Source: Gautieria morchelliformis (lineage: Eukaryota; Basidiomycota; Agaricomycetes; Gomphales; Gomphaceae). Taken from it: 64,000 bases of DNA. Where the stretch lies: NCBI GenBank assembly GCA_015179125.1, contig WHVA01000389.1:1-64000 (forward strand), in the 5' to 3' direction. A program made the position numbers and the translations under genes. Shown in pieces: positions 45,515 to 55,600 of the stretch (the first letter of the stretch is position 1; each line of letters starts with the position of its first letter). Below the pieces are notes generated by a model. That model worked only from the letters and a program-made list of their open reading frames with translations, had not been told where the DNA came from and did not search any database.

Positions 45515-46578
45515 TGTTGTGATAAACGCAACTATCCTATTTTTTAATCATCTATATATAAAAAGAAGCTAATAAAGAAAAGAAAAGAAAAAGATTAAAA
45601 AGAAACAGAAATGACATTTATAATAGACGTCGACGCAGACGATGATCACACAAATTTTACGACATGCTATATTACCCATAGATCGGGTAATGTACAGGAG
45701 TTCGAGCATCGACCACGTGCGGTCGATCAGGGACGGCGTGCCTATCGAGTGATGGCATCGGCCATGACATCGACAGGCACCAGGCCATAGGCACCGAGGG
45801 GTGCGGGCACCAAACCCCGCAGAGAACAATAGACTGCGCAGGAGTATAGGGTGCTGTGGAGCGACCTGAGAATGTCACCTGCAGTATACATACTCAATCA
45901 GCTGCCCCACAGAAAGGGCACAGAGACAGCGGCCCCATCTCCAAGCCCAGCATATATGCTGGGCAGGGTAAACTCAGATCCATTTTTCTATTTGAACCCC
46001 ATGACACGTCTGACTGATTACTATCTTAACATCATGTGGACAGGGGCTTTGTATACTAGGTACAGATCTCTATTCCAAAGCCCAGACAATCCTGACACCA
46101 TCCCCATCACCCCATGACTTTATGACTATAAACTAGTCACCCCTTAGTTACAAGTAGTTTTTCGACCCATCCATCCAATATCTTGAACACTAGTAGTTAC
46201 TATCAACATAGTATAAATAGCTAGTACACATGTATGAACGAAATCATCCAGAATCGATTATTCTGCCTCCTGAAATTGCTGTAGTCTTGTTTGATAGCTA
46301 CAGAGCTCAGATCTTGATAGTTTATTCCAAATCTTCGTCGAGGGTCTACTATCACTGTTTACTCTATACTATCTCAAAAGCGAACGCTTTTGATCTAACT
46401 GTTCTTCGTATCGACACCGTTCTTCTGTCGACACGGTCACGTGACCCTCATTCATCAGTGCTGGATACGCCTCGAAAGGCTTAGTCAGCACACAGAAGAG
46501 GGGCGAACATAGTGGTTCCAGTCACTAAGCAATAGATTCTATTCGTTGAAAGGCACTAATTAACACCTTAATCCAAAA
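45515..46578 (+). mobile_element. Solo LTR of copia C, TSD AGAAT
   Basis: This 1064-bp unit begins TGTTGTGATAAACG and ends TTAATCCAAAA, with AGAAT at 45510-45514 and 46579-46583. It is very similar to 27798-28867. It inserted into the TGAGTCA array. Confidence 0.92.
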
Positions 46579-46770
46579 AGAATGAGTCAGAACGAGTCAG
46601 AGTGAGTCAGGTGAGTCATGAAGAGGAGTCAGGACAATAAAGCTGATATGGTACACAATAGGGGAACTGAGTCATAATGAGTCAATGAAAACAAGAAGAG
46701 TGAGTCATGAGAGATACTGGTAAATCAAGAGTGACTCATGGAGACAATAATGAGTCATCCTAACCCCTGA
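46579..46770. repeat. Array of TGAGTCA motifs, right part
   Basis: Eight TGAGTCA or TGACTCA heptamers fall within about 180 bp (TGAGTCAGG, TGAGTCATG, TGAGTCATAATGAGTCAA and others). Both forms match the consensus bound by AP-1/Gcn4-type bZIP factors. Whether the array is regulatory or just a degenerate satellite cannot be told from sequence. Confidence 0.55.
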
Positions 46771-47738
46771 GCCAACCAACAATCCGGAACCACACATCTC
46801 TGCTCCAGACACACAGCCTCTGAGGCAATGCTTGACTTTCCAAGTCAATAGAAGGGGGTGTGTAGGGTTAGGTGGTTGAGAGGGTTGGAAATGATCGAAA
46901 CAACATGGGTCATAGCTGGTGCCAACCCCGCTTTCCAATATCTGACTCTCTACACTTCTCTTGCCCTCATGCACAAAGGGAATATAGTGCATGTCAACTT
47001 GTCCTGAGGAAGGGTCAAAGAAGAGTTCATGGGGATCAATGCTTCCCCAATCCATGCTGTCGGCGCTCATCCTGCCAGATCGTCGCCTGGTGTGGACTGG
47101 TGATGGTTCCTGAATGCTTGGCGACACCTGCATAGGGAATGATGGCATAGGCGCACGTGTGGGAGTGGCAGTGAAGTACATGGCACTGGAGGTGATGGCT
47201 CAACTTGGGGTATGAAGATGTGATGGCAGTGGTCTGATGAGACGATTGGGGGAAAAGATTCTGTGTAAGTGCTCAGCGCAGGTGGTAAATAAACCGGTTC
47301 ATGACATTGGCGTGACTTCTGCTCTGACGTGTATGCTTTCGATGCCCATTCCGATCCTCCGCAAGGTTTCACTTGTACCCCATGTAAGTCTATAACGACT
47401 CTTCGATGCCACACAATATATACTTATTTTATCTACAGGTCCTTGAGGAATGCCCAGAGCTAAATCAATTCGAACGTGTATGGCCGATCAAAGTGCTGAT
47501 CCAACAGTTCCTCAAATAGCTCAGAGCTCAAATGTGTGTCTGCAAGGCAGTGAGAGGAACGATTGGCCCGCCTGCCACATGAGCAGCCTCAAGATCCCTG
47601 TGTCTGTCTGGTACCAGTACATATCTGCTGGCTAGGCCATAATATATTTACCTAAAAATTAGTTCTGAATGTACTTTTTATTGGTGCTAAACTAGCTAGA
47701 ATTAAGTTCTCTTTGAGCTAAAAAACAGTACATGAACA
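46771..47738. other. Unassigned stretch with coding-like pieces and a shared 77-bp block
   Basis: A minus frame at 46705-47181 (SGRMSADSMDWGSIDPHELFFDPSSG is its core, given here in part) looks coding-like but has no family I recognise. The block at 47309-47385 repeats 44491-44570 with a few changes and translates as RDFCSDVYAFDAHSDPP then GFTCTPC. It is followed by a GTAAGT donor and a TATCTACAG acceptor (about 47386-47439), so it may be an exon of a duplicated host gene. Confidence 0.3.
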
Positions 47739-50700
47739 CTATTCCATGCTGGCTGATATGGCCAGTCTTTGTCTTTTCAGACAGTTCCATATGGAAATGA
47801 AGACATGGGTGTATACAATTGCATGTGATTGGGACATGTAGCTCACAGACTTACATATACTGTGCAATCCACTATTGCCACACTCTGCAGCACTCGTGTT
47901 GATCTTGGCAAGATGTGGATCCAGACTGGCATAAGTGGATAAAAAGGAAGCAGGAGAACATTTGGTGTGCCCCCGGGCATGAAAGTCATCAATGGCGAAC
48001 AGAGTGTCTGCAAAGAATTCTGGTTCACGGGTGAGACAGTATGGCCCCAGGGCACAGGCAAAATCATATACAACCAATTTGGGGGCTACAGGCCAGCAGG
48101 TGAGAATCGCTGAAAAGATGTCGTTGCGGCCTTCTCCATGGGGGATGCAGTGGAAGCCATAACAGATGCTGTGAGTACACCAACAGCACATAATACCGCC
48201 TGTGAGCCCCTGTGTCTTGTAAGTGGAGTAGTATTTGGAGCACTGGCCACCACGATCCTCTGGTGGTTCAGGTCTGGTGTCATGGGGCAGGCGTGGACAT
48301 GAGGGACGTATGCGGATGGGTGGTTGGGTGTAAAAACACCCGGTCTGCATGACCATTCAGATTTTGTCAGGTCCCAAGCATCAATGTGTCAGAGTGGTCA
48401 ACGCACCTCCTGCAAATCTGCATCCAAGTTCCCCCACGCTACATCCGACAGGCTTGAGCCCCCTTCAAGCAAGCAGGCAAGTGTCTGATGGCCTCGGCCC
48501 AGGAGCCATTTAATGACAGCAATGACAGCCAGTGGGTATGGGTCATCATGCATTGCATAATGCTCAACAAGAGAGTAAACACATGGCACCAAAACCAATA
48601 GGGTGCGAGTGGTTTCATTAGGTGTTGTGACAGAGCGTAGGAGGTCATTTTGAGCTCGCCGGTTGACGACCTGGAGGACCGATTCCTCGGCAGACATCTG
48701 TGGCAAACATTTGAGCGCCCAGGAAGCAGACACACACACATGGGAGAGTGTAAGCCCTACCTGCATGAATAACGCCGTAATGGGAGGAAAATCTATGAAG
48801 TCCGGATAGTCAAGTTCTGAGCTTGTGGACACTTCTAGCCCATTGACACCAAAGCCGGCATGGAACAGGGTTTTAAGTGCAGGACTCGGCTCAACAAGCG
48901 CCAATTAGATCAAGGCCACAGAGGGGGCAAGTTCTTCTTCCAGATGCATATGTTCCAGACCACGCATGCGCACACCTGAGGAGGACAAGTGGGCGGTGGC
49001 TGGGGAGGCTTGCATGCACCCTTGGAGGTCGATGAAGTGTCTCAGCACAGAGCGGACACGCTTGTCTGGGATGCACTGTTGTTGTGAAACATGTCGTGTC
49101 TCAGTACGTGATATGCTCTCGGGTGGGCTAAGCGTGGGTGGTGTCAGGGAAGGGAGGAGGTGCTTTTGATTGAAGGCAAGGGTGACGCCATCCCAAATGG
49201 TGTCTGCTGGAGAGGGACCGCACAGAGGGCAGTCGCCTGGGCATGAGTCATCCTGCAGGGACACAAAGGCAAACCAAACATGACGAAAGGTGTCATCAGA
49301 CATGAACGGCTGTGAAGACCCGTATGTGGTGTAATGGTGGGATACACCTTGGGTCCATGCTGTAAATGGTGTCTCGGACAGGGTGTAGGCACTCGTATAC
49401 TCATCAAGGAGGTCGTGACTGACGAGGATGCGGTTGTTGAAGTTGAAGAGGCCATGGTCCTGAGCATCGGGCCCAACATGGTGCCGGGCTTGCAGTGGGC
49501 AGGCAGGGCAGGCCTGCACCTCAAGCTGATGGGTTTGCGCACATGTGAGCATGTAGACAGTGCACGGAATGGATTCGGAACTCATGAGGGGGTCATAAAA
49601 CTTCCGAGGTGTGTGGTATCCGCAAGATGCTGATGGCATGAGTGGAATCGTGTGTGGAGGGCATGCAGGAGGGAGTGAGGTCACATGGGGTGGTGCCTCA
49701 CCTGGAAGCAATGCCCATGGGGGAATAGCGATGGGCAAGTGTGACACCAAGGGTGGCAGCTGAGGTGGACGTGTAGGAGACACCGTGCTGTCAATGTTTG
49801 CCGAACCATCAGCAGCCTCCGGACTCTGACCCTCGGGCCCGACATCCATGTTGTCACTTGCAGGGCTCACGTCTCCATCCGGGGGTGGCAACCTAGCATG
49901 CTCGGCTCGCATTTGCAAGCAGGCCTGTAGATGCGTACGAGTGGCCGTCACATGCACACAAGGGTCCCCAGCGTGACAAGAACAATTCCACTGGCCCTCT
50001 CCACCATCGGGGCCATGGTACGTGATGAATACGTGGTGCTTGATTCCACCCGTTCCACCCATTCCTACGGAAAACCGGGAGACATGGGGCTCTTGGTGGG
50101 TCTCACGCTGAAACAGGACAACTGGTTTAGTGGCAGCAAATGGGGTGTCAGGCTGGGCCAGAAGTAGGGGAGTATAATGACTCACCTTGAGAACCACTGC
50201 CTACCATGGGCGGGGTGGCCAGCGCAGTGTCCAGATGCACGATCAGGAAACGTGCATGAACGCATGCACGTTGCCTGCCATACGGACACTGGCAGATGAA
50301 AACCTGGTCCGGTCCAATGTGTTTCTCCTGCAGGTGATACCAAGTGTCCTAAAAGGGGCTTATGTCACTTCGGAGTCAGTGGGAGACTGACCACGAACCT
50401 TGCCCGTAAGTCTCAATTCGTCCCACCCTTGTACCACATATAGGCTGCCCCCAAGGGAATAAAACCCTAAACCCCCGGCCTCTATGCACAGTGCGAACAA
50501 CTCATCGCCCATGGGCCTGGCGGCCACATGCGCTGCAGTGCTTACTGAGGAGCCAATATCTGCACCAGGAGCAGATGGCCGCTTACCGGCCGCGGGTGAG
50601 TGAGAGCCCGTATGCCACCAAGCATGGCAACCACCCCCGTCTGTCCAGGGTCGCTTTTGAGGAGAAGCGGGTATGGGGCCCAGTTCTCGTCGCAGGTGCA

Positions 50701-50764
50701 CTCTCGGTTCTGAGCCACAATTGCGGCCAGGGTGCTCAGACAAGTCCACACTGGGTCCGTGCAA
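47739..50764 (-). pseudogene. SWIM-finger KDZ-type transposase-like gene, one nonsense codon
   Basis: Exons on the minus strand: about 50764-50399 (5' end uncertain), 50348-50186, 50121-48407 and 48344-47739. Introns are 50349-50398, 50122-50185 and 48345-48406, all GT..AG, with phases that join cleanly. Two SWIM-like zinc fingers are visible: FICQCPYGRQRACVHARFL (second exon) and WNCSCHAGDPCVHVTATRTH (third exon, near 50000). The C-terminal exon has VYDFACALGPYC, FAIDDFHARGHTKC and NTSAAECGNSGL, the pattern of the fungal KDZ (Kyakuja-Dileera-Zisupton) transposase group, where Asp in the first two and Glu in the third are likely catalytic. From the second exon on there are 827 codons. A TAA at 48905-48907 (CAA to TAA) breaks the third exon. 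No terminal inverted repeats were found. Confidence 0.7.
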
Positions 50765-50943
50765 GTCAGGACGGCTCAGTCAAACCTCACATGTGGGTTC
50801 AAAGCGGGACATAGGGAAAAAGAACCCAGCGACGGTGTGGGAAACTCCAACATTACACTGCAGAAAGCACCGGCACCTAATCAGAAGACACGGAACTCAT
50901 ATGTCCCATATATGGCGCTGTATGGCTGCTTTCTGGTCTCAAT

Positions 50944-50981
50944 TTAATAATTGAAAATAGAAATATATTTTCAATTATTAA
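50944..50981. repeat. Perfect 16-bp inverted repeat, AT-rich hairpin
   Basis: TTAATAATTGAAAATA (50944-50959) and its exact complement (50966-50981) flank the 6-nt loop GAAATA. Imperfect GGTCT/AGACC arms continue outward. Confidence 0.85.
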
Positions 50982-51057
50982 CCAGACCACACCAGATAGA
51001 AGAAGAGCTAAGCAAATAATACCCACTAACCGCCTCTAATGCAGGCTCCGGGGCTTC

Positions 51058-51500
51058 AACAGCATGCCAGTTGTGGATGAGGATGGGGGCCTTGAATCAA
51101 ATGATGTCATTATGCAAATTTTAAGGACGCGCACCGCAGACGCGAGCGAGGGTGGGGTCGCGACCCTCCTGCTTGCCAGCATTGATGGCAATCTTCGCAT
51201 TTTTGTTTAAGCCGGGCATCAACAGCATGCCGGTCGTGGATGAGGATGGGGGCCTTGAATCAAATGACATTGTTATGCAAATTTTAAGGACGCGCACCGC
51301 AGACGCGAGCAAGGGTGGGGTCGCGACCCTCCTGCTTGCCAGCATTGATGGCAATCTTCGCATTTTTGTTTAAGCCGGGCATCAACAGCATGCCGGTCAT
51401 GGATGAGGATGGGGGCCTTGAATCAAATGACGTTGTTATGCAAATTTTAAGGACGCGCACCGCAGACGCGAGCGAGGGTGGGGTCGTGACCCTCCTGCTA
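51058..51500. repeat. 163-bp tandem repeat, 2.7 copies
   Basis: Copies start at 51058, 51221 and 51384 with AACAGCATGCCRGTYRTGGA and differ at a few sites. The third stops after GTGACCCTCCTGCT. In one plus frame each copy reads SMPVVDEDGGLESNDIVMQI and LLLASIDGNLRIFV then a stop, so an exon may have been tandemly duplicated. 163 is not a multiple of three, so the copies are not in one frame. Confidence 0.88.
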
Positions 51501-52079
51501 GAGGTCCCACTGCTAATTTCCGAGGAACGTGAGCACACATATGTGCATGTACACGCCGCCGCCATTCTGCCCCTCATGCATGACCCACAGCGAGATGGAC
51601 ATGGTCCGCACATGCACGCCCACACGGAGACATGTCAAGTTGGACGTGGAGTTAAGTGCTGCCCGTCGAGCGCGACCTCGGTGTACGCGAGGCCCTCGCC
51701 CTTGGGCACGCTGCTGACACACGCCTGGATAGCCTTCCGCTGAGCTGACATGACTTGCTCACCTGAACACTATCCAGGAGGGTTGCGCCTGCCTTGGCTT
51801 CCGCCAAACACTCACGGTAACGTTGCCTGCGCAGGGCCACCACCTGGAACAATCGCATCAGACATGGCATGTGGGCTGTCATTCATACAGCTACCATCTG
51901 CGTTACCGTATATATGCAGAGGACCGTACAAGGAGTCAGGACCTGGCCGTTCTCATCGGTTGGCCTGTGCCACGACTGTACGTATGTGGAGTGCCAACAG
52001 AACGAGCTTGGCTTGCACGGGCCTGAAGTCAGGCGTCATCTCTCATGTGGAGACGTTCCAGTCGGATTCTTTTTGGGGT
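51501..52079. other. Unassigned, possible minus-strand exons
   Basis: A minus frame (51652-51882, LRRQRYRECLAEAKAGATLLDS) is helix-rich and could be the tail of a transposase-like or host protein. Across the copia B insertion the minus strand reads EIKSYAKATRKYPKKNPTG (about 57380 into 52040), which suggests the element interrupted an exon. No complete model could be built. Confidence 0.25.
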
Positions 52080-52084
52080 ACTTT

Positions 52085-52582
52085 TGTTGGGTGCATTTAT
52101 GCTCCTGCACCAAAATCAAGCATAATATATCCAATTTGTTGTGTGGCCTTCCAATTTCTTCTCACATTGCTCTTGTATTATGCATCCATTTCTCTGGTTA
52201 TTTTCGAAATTTTCCACTCATTTCTTATCTCTCTATTTCATCTTGTTATTCCTACTTTCACAAGCGGCTGCACCCAGCGGAGTCTGAAATGACTTCGACG
52301 CGCGAGCCCTTGGGCGCTAAAGGGCCGGGTAGTAGTACATGCGCAGTGGAACACATTTCCCCCTCTCTCAGTGACCACTAAATTCACTGAGAGAGGCAAG
52401 TAAATTAGTCTAGTAATCTTTGCATTTATTAACCTAGAAATGTTCTGTAGTGAATTGATTTCTAGGTAGTGTATAATATATTTAGAGTGACCACTAAATT
52501 CACTGAGAGAGTGAATTGATTTCTAGTCTATTCTTTTGAATAACAAGTCCATACCTACTGCCTATAATTCCTGTCCTCTACA
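52085..52582 (+). repeat. Copia B copy 1 5' LTR, type I
   Basis: TGTTGGGTGC..CCTCTACA. It contains CTCTCTCAGTGA/TCACTGAGAGAG (12-bp stem) and, in the optional module, AATTCACT/AGTGAATT (8-bp stem), plus a GTATAATATATT stretch between them. Confidence 0.95.
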
Positions 52583-52600
52583 GGGTTATGGGCCCCGGAG
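52581..52600 (+). other. Copia B primer binding site, containing the gag-pol start codon
   Basis: CAGGGTTATGGGCCCCGG spans the LTR end and the next bases. It complements the anticodon arm of eukaryotic initiator tRNA-Met (GGG-CCCAUAA-CCC core), the half-tRNA primer type known from Drosophila copia. The ATG at 52588-52590 lies opposite the CAU anticodon. Confidence 0.8.
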
Positions 52601-55600
52601 ACACTTCTGAGAAGCTATTGGGTGTTGAGAAGCTTGCTACTGATGGAAGTAATTGGCCATTGTGGCGAGCTACTCTCATCAGCTATTTCGAGTCCAAAAA
52701 TCTACTCAAGCATGTAGAAGGGAGAGTCACTCGACCTCCTGATCCTCCAGTCATGCCCCCAGGCCATATTCTAACAGAAGCTGAGGAAACTCAGATGGAT
52801 AAGGCCGAGGAGAAGCTGGAGAGATACCTTGCTAGAGAAGGACAAGCCAAGACCCAAATCATCGTCTCAGTGTCAGAGTCATTAGCCCTGATGCTACAGA
52901 AGCAGAAGACAGCAAAAGAGACTTGGGATGCACTGGTCAATGAAATGACCAAAAAGCCCAAGATGGTCCTCACCAGCCTGCAGAGACAACTCCGCAGTAT
53001 GAGATGTCCTGAGGATGGAGACTTGAGAGATCATTTGGACAAGGCCCAAGACCTATATGCTCGTCTTAATGAGATGGGAGCCAGAGTTTCCGAAGAAGAA
53101 TTCATGGACATCATCCTTGCATCACTTCCACCATCCTATGAGGCAGTCATGAACGCCCTTACCACTTCGCTTGAAGAATGCGGGATGCCATTGGTCCCTG
53201 ATAATATTATTAGGGTACTAAAGGCTCAGTATGACAGGAAGAAAACACTCCCGCAAGAAGAGCAGGTGTTTATTGGTTCATCTACTAAGAAGGACCAGAA
53301 GGGGCAGAAGGCGCATGTATGCACCAACTGCAAAAAGCCTGGACATTCCATCGAAAATTGCTGGGCTAAAGGAGGTGGTAAAGAAGGTCAAGGACCACGT
53401 CAGAAGAAGAAAGCCAAAGGCAAGAAGAAGAAGAAGGGTAAAGCAAAAGCGAATGTTGCCGAGGAAGAGTCTACTTCTGAGGAAAGTGGTGATGGGCATC
53501 TTGCCTTCACCAATTTCGACGAGTGCTCTAATTTCAATTTGAGCACATCCTCAGGAGTTATAGTTATACTCGACACCGGAACGACATCGCATATGACTCC
53601 TCACAAAAATTTATTGAGGAACTACTGTCAATTCTCACAGCCGAGGACTATCCGAGCAGCCAACAAAGGTACCTTTGATGCCTTCGGCTCAGGACTGCTC
53701 GTATTATCCAATAAGGTTGGAGATAGAACAGTAGAAGTCACGTTGCAAGATACATACTATGCACCTAAAATTGCTGCTACCCTCGTCTCGATCGGTCGGT
53801 GCGATGATGCTGGCTACGACATTCGACTCGGTGGCCAGAAATGCACAATATCTAATGCTGCTGGAAAAGTATTGATGCAAGCACCGAAAGTCAATGGCTT
53901 ATATCGACTAGACCTCCAGTCACCAAGTGCTCAAGCCCATATGTGTTTATCTGCCATGGAAATTCATCAAAAGATGGGGCACATCTCGCAGAAGTCCCTA
54001 CAACATCTATTAAATCATGGCATGATATTGGGCATTGAACTGAGCTCCACAGGCGATAGAATTGTCTGTGATGCGTGTATTCAGGCCAAGATTGCGCGCA
54101 AACCTCTTCCTCGAGAACCCAGAGACCGAACATCAAAATTCGGTGACAGAATTTATTCTGATGTCTGGGGACCTGCAAGACACCTCACGATCGATAAGAA
54201 GTCATATTATGTCTCCTTTATCGATGATTACTCAAGAGAATCGGTGATCTATCTCATGGCGAACAAATCAGAAGCATTCTCAAAGTACAAGCTCTACGAG
54301 GCTTTAATGCTTCGACAGAGAAATGTGCACATCAAGGCACTTGTTTCTGATCGAGGGGGCGAGTATACGAGCTCTGAATTCGAACAGCATCTAGCCAAAC
54401 AAGGCACGAAGCATCAGTTGACGGTACACGACACACCAGAGTCCAATGGTGTTGCGGAACGCCTGAACCGAACTCTCACTGAGAGAACTCGTGCCATGCT
54501 GCTAGAATCAGGCCTTCCTAAGATATTATGGGGCTATGCGATACAGCATGCCAATTATCTTAGGAACAGGACGCATACAAGAGCTCTACCAGATAAAACG
54601 CCCTACGAGATGATTCACCATGAAAAACCGAATCTCAAAGACATTCACGCGTGGGGAACTGAAATTTACGTTAAAATCACTCAGGGAGATAAATTGGCAG
54701 CTCGTGCCAAGAGAGCTCGGTGGATAGGAATTTCTGCGCAGAGCCATGGTCATTATGTTTATTGGCCTGACTCGCACAAAGTTTCTGTCGAGCGGAATGT
54801 TGTGTTTGATTCAGAGATGAAGAAGGGAAAGGTCCCAATCATTTCTATTGAGGAATCCAAGCTACCTACGTCTAAAGAAGAGAAGAAGGCCATTCCGGCA
54901 TCAGTGCCTGTGCCCGGTCGCTTAGTCAGCGAAGAGGCAAAGATCGAAGAAATTGATGAAAGTGCACCAGAGGAATATCTTGAAAAGCTGCAACCTATTC
55001 AGGGAGTTGATGACAGACCTAGAGAAGCTGAACCGATAAGGAGAAGCGAAAGGATCCGTCAACAACAAGTGCAGCCGGCCCCATCAGGTCCCGTAACAAG
55101 ATCTCAAACCCAGAGACAAGCTGGCGCACATATGACTACGCTAGCTTACGAGGACGTTGAGGACCATAAAGAAGTTTTATTCGACCAAGAATTATCCTCC
55201 GAGATTGATGGCATCAGTAGCTATGAGTGTGCCATCAGTGCGTTTCTAACCGACGGTCAAAACAATAACAAGGCGCCGGATTTGAGTCAAATTGAACCTA
55301 GCAATGCAGACGAAGCTCTGAATAATCCTATATGGAAGAAATCTATGGACAAAGAGTATGAGGCCCTAATCGACAAGGGAGTGTGGGAACGAGCCAAACC
55401 ACCTCCTGGAGCCAATATTGTCGGTAATAAATGGGTCTACCTTTGGAAGCGTAATCCAGAAGGGAAACCAATAGTACCTAAATCGAGAATGGTCGCCCAA
55501 GGCTTCACACAGAAGTTTGGAGTCGACTATGATGAGACATACTCACCTGTTGCTCGGTTATCCTCCCTACGGATCATATGCGCCATCGCTGCTAGGAATG

